DNA of 64,000 bases, taken from positions 4,581,169-4,645,168 of the forward strand of contig CAIIXF020000010.1 of NCBI GenBank assembly GCA_903813345.2. Direction: 5' to 3'. The stretch comes from Owenia fusiformis (taxonomy: Eukaryota > Annelida > Polychaeta > Sabellida > Oweniidae). The notes beneath the pieces were generated by a model. That model saw nothing but the letters and a program-made list of their open reading frames with translations, ran no database searches and was not told where the DNA came from. Shown here piece after piece: positions 1 to 11,552 of the stretch (the first letter of the stretch is position 1; each line of letters opens with the position of its first letter). Both the position numbers and the translations under genes were made by a program.

Positions 1-1047
1 CTAAGGTCAGATTTGAACTTCTGAGAACTTGTAGATGTTTTTAAAAAAATAATTTGGTCAATTTGGAGCAAGTTGAAAAATTCAAAATGGCCACCAAATT
101 AAAAAATTAAAAATGGCCACCATGTAATTCAGCCAGCATACCCAAAACCTAATCAGATCTTGGCAATAGTCTGCTCTTGCATCTGTAAAAATTTCAAGTT
201 GAACGGATAAGTGGTTTTCCTGGAATTTTGATGACAAGATTTGTTGAAAAATTCAAAATGGCCGCCACATAGTTTACCCAGCATGCCCTAAACCTAATCA
301 GATCTTGGTACTAGTCTGCTCTTGCATCTGTAAAAATTTCAAGTTGAACAGGTAAGCAGTTATCCTGGAAATTTGATGACAAGATTTGGTTTATGTCCCG
401 CCCGCCCGCCCGCACGCCCAAATGCCCGCCCAACAGCACAAAACGACGACAATATAGCACTTTTTCAAAGTGCGATAATTATAAAAATCAAGTTTATTTC
501 TACTTTTATCTAGTCTATCCCATGCTTTTTCAGAAATATCAAGACATGGTGGTAGAATTTCACAGAAAATAATGAATGAAATCACTAAGAATTAAATATA
601 TTTAGGCAAACAATCCAACAAAAAAATATTCAGATGGGCAAACTGTTCAAACATGTTCAACATCAAAAGATATTTTTCTCGAAATATTTCAGTTGTTAAG
701 AGAAGATAGCATTTCAAGAGAGAGAGTGATATTTCAATTGCTTTATCAGTAAAATCTCAGTTTAATTGAACGCCTTAGTACTTCAAAATAGTGTTCCACA
801 GTGTTACATTTATATCATTCCACAGTGTTACATTTATATTATTCCACAGGGTTACATTTATATTATTCCACAGTGTTACATTTATATTACTGGTGTACTT
901 TACTACTCCAGGTATTCCATTGGTCAGGTTTAACTGTATATAACTGATGCCCATGCCCCTCTTGCTCATCTACTGGCCCTAAGTAATGGGTGACATTGAA
1001 ATATAATACAGATATTCATTAAGATATTATAACATAGTGCGACTTAC
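1..1047. other. PIAS intron 4 (part), mostly dispersed repeat
   Basis: Positions 1-415 hold two sub-copies of a repeat that includes the words ctgctcttgcatctgtaaaa and atggccgcca, ending in a run of cgcccgcc. Related sequence recurs at 1210-1720, 50505-50640 and, inverted, about 60120-60680. The short array at 794-889 is listed separately. No coding sequence seen. Confidence 0.7.
794..889. repeat. 24-bp tandem repeat, 4 copies
   Basis: The unit ttccacagtgttacatttat plus four bases repeats at 794, 818, 842 and 866 with one or two changes. One reverse frame stays open through it (NVTLWN repeats) only because the period is a multiple of three; there is no sign that it is translated. Confidence 0.9.
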
Positions 1048-1176
1048 CAAGACTTGAAGGCTTCAGCAGTTCTCCTAGTTTGTCATAGAATGCAAGTGGT
1101 CTAAAGTTGACATCTGGGTGAACGGGGACTTGACTAGAGGGCGCCACTGCACCTTTACTGTAATCTAGTGGACTTC
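1048..1176 (-). CDS. PIAS: PIAS coding exon 4: lead-in to the PINIT domain
   Basis: 129 nt, acceptor TAACAG, donor GTAAGT, phase 1 in and out. [20 protein letters not shown] followed by KPSSL matches the conserved HPDV-x-x-KPLPFYD-x-L-x-x-L-x-KP block of PIAS proteins. It is the last PIAS exon inside the window. Confidence 0.92.
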
Positions 1177-4100
1177 CTGTTAGAAAATAGGATAATTCTT
1201 TAAATTATTTTATTTCATCGAAAAACAAGTAACCATGTAATTAAGCCAGCATGTCAAAGGTCAGTGAAGGTCAAATCTGAAATCTAAGGTGAGATTTGAA
1301 CTCCTGAAAACTTTTAGATGATTTGGTCAGTTAGAAGCAAGTTTCAGATCTTGGCACTAGTTTGCTCTTGCATCTGTAAAAATTTCAAATTTGAATAGAT
1401 AAGTAGTTTTCCTTGAATTTTGATGATAAGATCTATGGAAAAATTCAAAATGGCCACCAAGTATCAAGCATGCCTTAAACATAATCAGAGCTTGGCACAA
1501 GTCTGCTCTTGCATTTGTAAAAATTTCAATTTGAACGGATAATTGATTTTCCTGGAATTTGATGACAAGATTTTTGGAAAAAATTCAAAATGGCCTCCAA
1601 GTAATTTACCCAGCATGCCCAAGCCTAGTCAGATTTTAGTACTAATCTGCTCTTGCATCTGTAAAAATTTAAAGCTCATCAAGTTAGTGGTTTTCAAGTT
1701 ATTACGATGACAAGAACTGATTGATTCATGAAGCGCCTGCCTGTACGCACATCAGCACTAGACAATGACAATATAACACTTTTTCAAAGTCCGATAATAC
1801 AAGATCAAAGTACATGTAATTACAATACAGTTACATCACGCGGTCCTAACTTCGACCATTTATTTGAATTTTTGACTTACCGGATGTTTGAAAACAAGGA
1901 TTACGAGTCTCATACTGCACCGTTTTTCTTCAAACTTGTTCCATTCAAAGCATAACAAAAATCCCTTTCTGATGGTACATTATTCTCTTAAACAGAGTCC
2001 CTACTTCCAGCGGCATTTTGGTCCCCAGCTGTAAGAAGGCCTTCTAACAGCTGGGGACCAAAACGAGGGATTCTTTACAATAAAGCAATGCACCGACAGA
2101 AAGGCAATTTTGTTTTGCTTTTAATGGTATAAGTTTGAAGAAAAACGGTGCAGTATGAGACTCGCAATCCTTGATTTTCAAGCATCCCGTAGGTCAAAAA
2201 TTCAAATTAACGGTCGAAGTTAGTACCGCGTGTACATATGTGTCATTTCTTAGAGATCTAAATTATGGCATCATAAATATTACTTTCTCTATTAATTTGA
2301 GGTTTATTCACACAAAATGAAACGTGAAGGAGAATTAGTTATAGAGGGGCACTGGTAACATGAAACATATACAGTTATACAATGATTTACATAAATGTTC
2401 CAAATATCAGCGTGAGGAAACATGTGAGATGATATAATGACATACGAGGCATACTGTCATCATAGCCACGTTGCCTTGCACAAGGAAAAATAAATCAGAA
2501 AAATGAACTTAATTACGAAGGGATCTGTAGGTGTAAATCACGATAAAATATGACAATGTCTAACATGTGACTCCAGAGACTTGTAATATTTCTAAATTGA
2601 TCAGCAGAATATCCAGGACTCTCTTAAGGGTGCCCCCAATGGTTATTCAATGCTGTCATTAGTACTAAATGTTGCCTGAACACCTAACTAAACACTGGAC
2701 AAAATTTTGCTAAATCCAGAGAAGTAAAAAAATATAGACAATTATCAATTTCATGGGATTGATCCCACACTGGAAATGCACCTCTCATACTTACACAATT
2801 ATAATACCATATATGGCCTGCAAGTTCTTTTTACTTTATTCCTTGTTTATTTGACTTTCAATATTTGAAAACAACATTTTCACATGTACTTACCTAAGGC
2901 ATCTTGTAGAGTGTTTGGTTGACGATTGTGCGGGGCTTTTACTGGAGAGGTATGAGCGGTACTGGTCTTGCTTGGGAAACGTCTGCAAATAAATTGAATA
3001 TTCAGTAAAACCTGTGTTTAGTGAAGAGTGGGAGTGGCTGGGGAGCCCAAAAAAATGTGTTAACTGTTGGTAGTTGTTCACTACAGACAGGGTGATTTAT
3101 ACAGAAGTCAGTTGAGTAAATGCAGAGGAAAGGTGCCCACTAGAGACAGGTGTCCACTAGAGACAGGTGTTCACTAGAGAGAGAGAGAGAGAGAGAGAGG
3201 TGTTCACTTAAATAGGTTTTACTGTATTAAAGATATATTACAACAGAGACGGCATGACATCCCATGATATTATTTTTAGCCATAAAGATGCGACAAGTAT
3301 CATATATAAAACTGATTAAATTCTTTATTTAGTTTAACTTTGATTTAGTAAAATGGAGAGGAGGTGCTATTTATATCTTAAACATTTGGCTCATTAAGTA
3401 TAACTGAAACACATGTGTCTTTGCCTATCAAAACGGATAAAATATATCAAATATAAGAATCGTTGATATATTTATATAACTGCCACGTGGTTTAAATTTA
3501 TTATATACATATAAGATGATGTACATGTACATGTAGATAAGGGAATACATAAACATGTCTGATATCATACAATTTGGACCCGATCCAATAAAACAACATT
3601 TTCTACATGTTCTGCCAAATTACATATTATTTAGAATAAATATGGGCAAAATTCCATATCTATGAATAAGATAGTGTTATAAGTTGCGCTTACACTCCTT
3701 ATCTTATTATCTGAAAACAAAATTAAGAAATTTGACCAACTATACAAAATCATTAATTATTTTACTTAAGGCAAAATATTTTCAAGGAAAAAATGTGAAA
3801 TCACAAAAATAACATATTTTCAATGAAACTTTTTACAAGAGTCAAGTTGGCAAAGTATCAATTTCATTCTGTTGAGTCATGTTGTCACCTTGACAACCGT
3901 TCAACAAGTGACCTTGGGCGGTTTGTTAGTTATATAATGCAGTGCAGTTATATGAAATATTATGTTTGGATTGACAGGAATGGGACACACCTTGCCTAGC
4001 TATATGTGAATAGAGGATATTTTTCAACATCAATAGATGGATACACTCCACATTGAAGTGTGTGTCGCATCATCGATTTGCAAATGTGATTTTATCCAGG

Positions 4101-7100
4101 ATATGCATGGGATGAAACTTGACAGCCCTCGTGTATAACAAGCTTCGCCACAGGATACAATCTCATTATATGGATAAGACATAAATCAATACTTTCTGAG
4201 TTAACCCTAAGTTACTGATACAAAATTGAATGCGATTCTATAAATATTTTATTTCTGTTACCACAGTCTGGAGAGGGTTAATATAAAATAATCAATACCT
4301 TGCCTGATGTGCCTGTGAGGCTATATATAGCTATGTTAACCATTGGAAAGGTATAAAGATACGACCGACACAATATTTTTCATTTATTGAGTATTCTGCA
4401 ACAAAAAATCCAAATAGCCGCAAGTAAAGGAATTATTCTTTTGTAATGTCTGTAGAATCTGTCCGTAATCGAGGCAATAATTGGCAATGACGCAGGAGTA
4501 ATATTGCAGGTAGAATTATCAGGCTATTAAAGGGTTAATGCTGCAACCTTCATATGCCCTTGCTTAATTATTTGGCATTTTTCCAGCTTTTGAGGTCAAA
4601 CAAATATGCATGAACCAGGACTTCTAATATTAACAGATATGGGATAAAATTCCACATAGACATTGTATTTTCATCACAACTTTTGTCAGATTTGACTTCG
4701 GTAATCTTGTAAAGAACCAAGCCAGATATCAGTCTACATCTAAGAACAGTTTTTCTTGGCCCGCTTAGGGAAACCTCAAACATAAACAGCAAGAGAAACC
4801 CTGCCCCCCCCCAAAAAAAAAGAACATGTTTCTCCCAATTATTGTATTTTTAAAACATGGGGCAATTGGCCATATGATGCCCTAGTAAGAAGCAATGTCC
4901 AAATGATCAACTGTATTCCCTTAAAGGCAACTTACTGGGTGAGCCAAAAATAATGACCTACTACAAAGGCCACAAATATATGTTAGGAAGCTATCCACAG
5001 CTTCCAATCTGAAAAAAAATATTTCAAACTCTAAACTGACAAACAAAAATATACTTTATTTCAAAGAATGACGTTTTTGTTTAAATTAAAGTCTTGATGT
5101 GCTGTCCCATTTTTGATAACTTCAGGAGACACAAAATCTTAAAAATCAAAACACTTTTAAAATACTGAGAAAAACTACTTCCTTTTTAGCAAAGTCAATG
5201 GTCTCCAAATACATTTTATTAGCCATCAAATTCATTTCTAGATATTGAACATAAATCATGTTTGACTTCAAGTAGCTTTAAGAGCAATCTTCACAAAGGC
5301 CATAAGAAGTTGATTTTCTGCTTTGCGTCCCTGTGCGTGCATGATTTTGAGAAAATCAGAAAAAACAGACACATTCAAATGTAAACTGCATTTCATTTAG
5401 TGCTCCTTACCTTAAAGATTATTTTTTATTTTTTGCATTACAAGTTCTATGCCTTAATATAATAAAGGTGTCAATGCTAAGGGCTGAGCAACTGAACAAA
5501 GGTTGGCCCAATATAATGTTCACTTCTTTGCACACATTTGAATTTTACCAAATTGTGAATGACTCAAATTTAATGTAGTTTTTGAAGAAAGACAACAAAA
5601 CATGTTTTCTTCAACAAAACATGTTTTCTTCAACAAAACTCATTCAACTAATGCCTCAGTCACATTTGATCTATGGCAACGGTACAGCGGCCATAGCTGC
5701 CCAAAAACGAGAGAAGTATGCTGCGTAAAAGAAGTATGATGTAAATTTTCTATATCAATTTTGGGATGCTATGGCCCCCATTACACCCACCGAAGAGCAA
5801 TGTGACTAAGGCTTAAACTTTAAAATGAACTAGTTAACATTATAATACTCAAATTAACAAAATAAATTAACGTTAAAAATTAAGAAGACACAAAAAGATC
5901 CTCACCTCCAGACTTTGCACGATCTATATAGGGTTAAAATTATAGTTGATGTAATATGAAAAAACAGGAATTGAAGAAGTTTAAGAGGGAAGTGAGAAAG
6001 AATCACATACAAATATGTATGCAGATAAAATATAAAGGATTTTTCTGCATACAGATTTGTCATCCCTTCTCTTTTTATGAAATCACAAATATCACCCTGG
6101 AATAGCCTGACATCGGTTAAGTCAGATACAATGAGTATAAAGACACTCACTTTGATTGATTGTTGTTCCAAAGGAATCTAGTTTAGGTGCCCTATTGAAC
6201 ATACAGTTCATTGAAGCGACGGTTATGTCCTCCATTTGTGAAAATGGTATCTGACTTTACCGTAGTCAGGCTATTTCGGTGTGAATATATCGCTTCATAT
6301 AACAGAGAACACATTATGGCAAATTGGTATGATTCAGTATAAGAGTTCATAATATAACATTACTAATTATCATGGTAATGCATAATTCATTAGAACTGTT
6401 ACATGCCAGCTCCATAATAATATAATACTAGGATGAAAAAAAATATACCATAAGCGCGACAAAAAATATTCTATTCTGATCAAGAATCTTGTACTGATAG
6501 AAGTTCTAGTTTTCATCATATTGTTACTCCAGAAACTATTATAGTAGAAATCAGAAAGCTAACAATCTTGGATTTTTAAACAAATGGCAGTTTCAAAATA
6601 ACCTGTAGTTAGTAAATCTGTCAAAAGAACTTGTTTGCATGGTTTTGAATTTGCATTTTGATCCAACAACTTGGTACATGTCTTTCTTCACAAATAAAGA
6701 CACACATGTCCTGCTAAAAAATCCTTGAAACCTACCTATAAAGTTCTCTAATTTTAATCTGTACAGGAGTTGAGCAACCTTTCTGGACTAGCTGCAGCGC
6801 CCTCTGTAGGAGTTCTTGTTTCTTGCCTGTTTTGTTTCTTCCAGCAAATCCGAGCAAAACTTGGAGCTCAGATACTCTGAAGCTCATAACCATATGCTGA
6901 AAATAAACAAAAACAGACTAAAAAATTAGGCTAGAATAATATGGCTCATTTTGGGTTTTAGTTCACTGATGTTGATGATGAACTTCCATCATAACTAAAC
7001 TGAGTTGGAGCCACCCTATAAATAGGCCTGAAGATTCCAGCACCTAGTTGAAAAGCCTATATAATGTATTACCATTAGGTCAGTATCTATTATCTAACAC

Positions 7101-10100
7101 AACAGAGATCACGGTAGACGTTCGCCAATCGCGAATTTTCGAAAGAGGTGGCGAAAAATATATAAAGGTATTTCGCAGTTTACGGTTTACTCACCAAACA
7201 ACTTCATAAATGTTGAATTTGAATGACTTTTCAGAAAACTTTTTCGGAAAAGTAGATTTCTGGTCACTCATGACGCGACATTTATTAATTTTACACACTA
7301 TGCTATTTCACAGTAGAACTCTATCAGTATTGTGGCGCGTCATCATGTATCTGTATATTCACTCCAGGGTAGCACCTGAGGTTGATCAAATGGATTATGA
7401 AGCTGCAGGTCCCACTGAACAGGACAGTCCTGACAGTGGACAGTGGACAGATGTGGACAGTGGTCTAGACTCAGACTTTTCAGACAATGAGGAGGAAGTT
7501 AACAGACTGATTGAAAAATATCAATAATTTTCATTGTAAAATATTAACACATGTATAGCAGCTTAACAGTATAGCTGGTTTCAACCAAATTTGGTATTCC
7601 TAGTATTTTATTCCATTTTTAAAAGGAAAACAGTCATTAGAAGTATTTAATTTTTTTCGGTCAAAGTAGCTAATTCATATTTTGGTTGGCTAAAAATTTT
7701 TTGGAAGAATTAGCCACAATGGCTAACAAGTTTTTTCAACTATTGTGATCTCTGAACACAGCCCATGGACTATGGAGTACTAAAGAGTCCCATGGACCTA
7801 GTCCCCCTTGATGATCTAATAGGACTCAGTCACTCAGCAATGAACTTCCTAAAGACTCACTCAATGGACAAGATGGGAGTAAAAATAACCTTGATTTACA
7901 CCATTAAACATTCAAAATTCAGACAAAGTGATCATATTTGAAATCTACATATGAATTACATCTAGAAATGTGGTTTCAAAATTGTTTATCAACTTTGAAA
8001 ATATAATTAATTTTCCTTGAAAGTGTGACTTCTAGGTTGGGAGATTCCCCATAGAGCCCATGTTATAAAATCACAAAAAGGAAAATTTATTTTATTGGAC
8101 AGATAATATTTTGTTTTACTAGACATATTTTCATTTGTATTTATATAGAAATTGATCAACGAGAACTGATAAATATTCAAGTTTCTGCCATGCTACAACG
8201 TGGATTTAGGAAACGATGCCTGTGTTGTTTCCTTAAATCAACACTCGATACTCTACATCTCTTGCAAATTTTGGAAAGCAACATCTTCAAGGAATGGCCA
8301 TTCCACATTGCACTGAGTCCAGGGCTTAAATCTCTAAATAATCGATAGGAGCTTGGGCTTAAATTCTTTGTTAAGGTGGAACAATGATGTTAGATCTCCC
8401 ACCTCAAATTAATCATCTAAATCTATCTGTACTGTGGTACATTTACTTCTGTCTCAGTCTATATCAGGACTTATGTACATGTATTTTCATTTTGTTTAAT
8501 TCAAGTGTGTGACTTCATTTCACTTATCTGTGTGTACACTGTGTAAATCGCACTTACAGTGTAAATTTCATTTTCGTTTTATCGTAATTTTTATTAGCTC
8601 ATATGGTGTGAGCAATTATAATCACCCACTTGTCCGCCATCAGTCTGTCTGTCTGTCCGTCTTTCTGTCAACACATCAGTCTCTCATTTGTAATCCTCCA
8701 GGCAATTTCAAATGGTTTAACTTTTAAAATGTCAAATGTGTCAATATAAATGTACTAGTCAAGTCTTCCATTTTCCCATGAGTGACATCTAAAACATTCG
8801 CCCCATTTCGATATATAAGCCATTTTTATTGCTGAAAAATTAGGCTTTCACCATGTATGTAGTTTTTCTATTTTATTCCAACCTTCAAATTCATCACTCC
8901 AATCTAACATCCCTTTTGTTAAACACTTATAAAAGAGACTATTGGGGCTTGAATTAGTGTATCACTGTATTACGTAAGTACCATGAAGGTAGCACTGGGC
9001 TTCATAGTTAATAAGATGCAATCTCTCCTTCATTTAAACATATCTGCACTATGATTTTGCATTTGTTCTTTTGTAAATAACATGAAATGGCAAAAAAATT
9101 TGCTAAATTTTCTAAGCGAATGGTCTTCTTTCTTTTTTTTATATAAGAGTCTCTAGTATGATAGGTGGAACTTGTTCTCAGTACAAGTTTCACTGTACTG
9201 CCGATAGAGAAATTGAAGCTATGTGACACTGATATCAATAATTTTCTCCAGTTCTTGGGCAGTATGCGCGCCAAGATGTGATATATTTGGCTCAGCTCAC
9301 TTCACAAATCTATCCATTTTTTTAAAAATGCCAGATTAGCGACAAAACTTACCAAATGCTCACTTGTGAACTATCACGAAATTCCAGATCAATATGCAGG
9401 GAAGTCAGATGTCGTCTATTTATATATGACTAAGTAAAATGCAAGAAGAAGCATGATTTATTGCTTTAGAATACAATAGAATACAATATTAGACATTACA
9501 GCAAAGCAATTACGAGGGACAGTCATTGGTTTCAAATTTCGTGATTATGTCAGACACAGTCTTACCTCTAAGTGCAAAGGTGGAAGTTCGAAAATTTAAA
9601 ACAGATTTCAGATTTCCTCTTGAAAATCTGACAAAACACAAGTATCTGACAACAAACGAGCGGAGTCTTAGGGTGTTTAGGTGAGTGACAAATATGAGAT
9701 GAGATGGTTGACTGGAAAAATCATGTTTTCCGCGAAATTCAGAGCCAAAACAAAAATTCTGCAAAAAAATGAAAATGCAAATTTCTGCGTTTTTTCTGCG
9801 GCGACGCGGAATCACGGAATGCTCGTATGAGCGAAATATCATTGTACTGATGACGTCACATTTTTGGAACCACGGGAGCACCATTCAGATTTGGACAGAT
9901 AAGAATCCAGCGATACAATATCACTGTTTTGGTCTCTTATCAACGCAATATTGCTTGAATAACGGTCATTGGTGATAAAAAAGATAAAGAATAACAAGAC
10001 TCTTCAAATGAGGTATGATTTGTCTCATATTCTTCAGAAATGGCTCCACAATCGTCATTTTAAAATTTGAAATTTTCTGAGGTGTCTCATCTTGAGGAAT

Positions 10101-11552
10101 GTTAATTGAGCTACTGATTCTACTACAAAATAATCTTGCCGGGATCTATAGGTAAATTCCACATTTTTCTTTTTCATCGAGAGAGATTCCATCACTTTTC
10201 AAGATGGCAGTTGGATTAAAAAAAGGGGATTCCCATTTGGCTGGCCTGTAAGTGGCCCGGAAGTACCAATAAATGGAGGAATTTTACGGTTGAAATAAGT
10301 TAAATATTACACGCAAATATTGCGATCAAAGACGTACGTTTCTTCGTTATGCCGATAAACCCAGATAATTGTAGATTCAACTTCACGAAAAGAATGCAAA
10401 AATACCAAGGCATCTATTGAAGTAGGTATCTAAGTGTAAGAGGTGTAGAAAATTATCCCATGTTCAGGCCTGTCAACTTGGGAACACCTAACATGAGTGA
10501 CTTGGAAATGTTGAACACCTCCCCTCGAAATGTGGACACCTTGGTCCAAATCTGAACACCTTGATCCAAATTTTGAACACCTTGGTTTAAATTTTATTAC
10601 ATCTTGCCAAATATTGAACACCTGAAATTTTTCGCGCTCGCTACGCTCGCGTTTCAAACATCCATCAACGGGGGGGGGGGGGGGTAGGTACGAAAAATTT
10701 CGAACGGAATGCGTGACATATCCATAATTCGCGTGAAAAGTCCGAACGAAATGCGTACGTTTTTTCCCCGTCGTTCGTATTTTTGCTGTGTAGTCGATCT
10801 TTTTTAGAAAATTTTCTACAGAAATATTTTTGCTTGACAATTAACAGGTAAAATGCGTATTTGCGTGACATTTTCTGTCACGCAAAAATAACTGGCGTGA
10901 CTTCAAATTCTTCAGCAAATGCGTGACAAATACGCAAATTGCGGGACAGTTGACAGGCCTGCATGTTGTAATCGTACAGGCAAAAGATTGAGACGTTCTC
11001 AGGACTATAGTCATGGCACGGGATAAGATGCTTTCAGTTGACAGGGCTGCCTAGCCGGGGCCATAAGACATGTCAGATAAGAAACGAGGCCCAAGGCTAG
11101 GTCTAATAGTGTTACTCAGCAGGCTGTCATACTGTCATACACAGGGTAGAGCAATGGGGTTGGAAAGGGTTAATTCGTCTAAAAACTAAGCAGATCTCAT
11201 TTATTCCAAAATTTACCTGATTTAGAAAAAGAAATATAAAACCTGTATATGAAATGATTTGATTTACAAATGGTTATTTGAACAAGACTGTCAACATGGC
11301 CAAATAGCACTCAAATAAACATTTGGAAATTTTCCTTGTTCAATTTTCTTGTTTCGAATTTACGCGGAAATTTTTACGAAGAGAAAGTTGACCTTTTCAT
11401 GAAATCAATTAGCCTATGGTAGTTTTATTGCAGATGTTTATCGACAATAACTATACTTTAACATTAACTTTACCTAAACTATTTTGAAAGTTGATAAATT
11501 ATCTTGTAAACATAAAATTGTACAGTACCTTCAGCTCACTAATATCCGCCAT
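1048..11552 (-). CDS. PIAS: PIAS-family SUMO E3 ligase, 5' four coding exons (continues past the left edge)
   Basis: Four exons on the minus strand join in frame: 11552-11529 (MADISELK), 6896-6736, 2982-2894 and 1176-1048. All have GT donors and AG acceptors, and the phases (0, 2, 1, 1) agree. The first two exons give a SAP domain, the DNA/chromatin-binding helix pair at the N-terminus of PIAS proteins; [18 protein letters not shown] is very close to the vertebrate PIAS1 sequence. Exon 3 begins with RRFP, which directly follows SAP in this family, and continues into a Ser/Thr/Pro linker. Exon 4 ([20 protein letters not shown]) is the segment leading into the PINIT domain. The PINIT core, the SP-RING that recruits UBC9-SUMO, and the SUMO-interacting motif must lie to the left of position 1. 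PIAS proteins are nuclear SUMO ligases and transcriptional co-regulators. Invertebrates usually have one PIAS gene, so I do not assign a paralogue number. The 5' end faces NDUFS7. Confidence 0.93.
1210..1720. repeat. Copy of the dispersed ctgctcttgcatctg repeat
   Basis: Contains three sub-copies of the block found at 1-415, each with the core ctgctcttgcat followed by a short A-rich run and a nearby atggcc. It occupies much of PIAS intron 3. I cannot assign the superfamily. Confidence 0.7.
1837..2232. mobile_element. Foldback inverted-repeat element with 5-bp target duplication
   Basis: The two halves are inverted copies of each other, roughly 85% identical by eye, with ends CACGCGGT and ACCGCGTG and a centre at the inverted CAGCTGGGGACCAAAA block. 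TACAT flanks both ends as an apparent 5-bp target duplication. It is non-autonomous, with no transposase, and lies in PIAS intron 3. Confidence 0.82.
2894..2982 (-). CDS. PIAS: PIAS coding exon 3: linker after SAP
   Basis: 89 nt between acceptor TTTGCAG and donor GTAAGT, phase 2 in and phase 1 out. The first codon is completed by the previous exon to give RRFP, the family signature just after SAP. The rest ([18 protein letters not shown]...) is a poorly conserved, probably disordered linker. Confidence 0.85.
3003..3224. mobile_element. pogo/Tigger-like MITE, ends CAGTAAAACCTGT
   Basis: It starts CAGTAAAACCTGT and ends AGGTTTTACTG followed by TA. The interior repeats gtgtccactagagacagg and has a GA microsatellite at 3176-3199. 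Related copies lie at 20518-20671 and 34028-34201. CAGTAAAACCTGT-type ends with TA flanks are typical of pogo-group elements. The rest of PIAS intron 2 (3225-6735) shows nothing I can name. Confidence 0.75.
6736..6896 (-). CDS. PIAS: PIAS coding exon 2: SAP domain
   Basis: 161 nt, entered at phase 0 after TTTTCAG and left at phase 2 before GTAGGT. It encodes [12 protein letters not shown] followed by [20 protein letters not shown], then a stretch ending VQIKIRELY. This is the complete two-helix SAP motif, with the conserved LLG-AGRNK-GKK-ELL core. Confidence 0.95.
7210..7527 (+). other. Unrecognised acidic open frame inside PIAS intron 1
   Basis: The open frame is 105 codons. The first half looks random, but the last ~50 residues have a coding look: [20 protein letters not shown], then a [14 protein letters not shown]-type acidic stretch ending LIEKYQ. 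A plausible acceptor (tattcactccag) precedes the acidic part at 7368, so it could be a last exon or a fragment of a transposon gene. It is antisense to PIAS. No homologue recognised; chance remains possible. Confidence 0.25.
8595..8730 (+). repeat. Dispersed repeat with gtctgtctgtccgtc run
   Basis: A short cgtctgtc-rich block of the same general type as those at 20680-21417 and 59905-60830 (tagctcatatggtgtgagca ... ccaggcaattt). In PIAS intron 1. Confidence 0.55.
10465..10961. mobile_element. Inverted-repeat element ending CAGGCCTGTCAACT, 6-bp target duplication (copy 1)
   Basis: Termini CAGGCCTGTCAACT and AGTTGACAGGCCTG, flanked on both sides by CATGTT. The 497-bp interior carries gcgtgac and tgaacacctt repeats and a run of G. 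A shorter copy in the opposite orientation is at 14586-14916. No transposase frame, so non-autonomous. Confidence 0.85.
11529..11552 (-). CDS. PIAS: PIAS coding exon 1 (start codon)
   Basis: Eight codons, MADISELK, followed by the donor GTACTG. Vertebrate PIAS1 begins MADSAELKQMVMS, so both the start and the position of the first intron agree with the family. The start context AAAGATGGCGG resembles a YY1-type element, common at metazoan housekeeping starts. Confidence 0.9.

Noticed and set aside
794-969. Peptide with NVTLWN repeats
   Set aside because: An artefact of a 24-bp tandem repeat in an intron; no start, splice or conservation evidence.
9510-9884. 124-codon minus-strand frame in PIAS intron 1
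   Set aside because: Composition is random (many Phe, Arg, Ser), no motif, no splice context linking it to PIAS.
10430-10871. Open frames within the CAGGCCTG element
   Set aside because: They cross a G-run and the inverted ends of a non-autonomous element; the similar frames at 14676-14967 exist only because the element is repeated.
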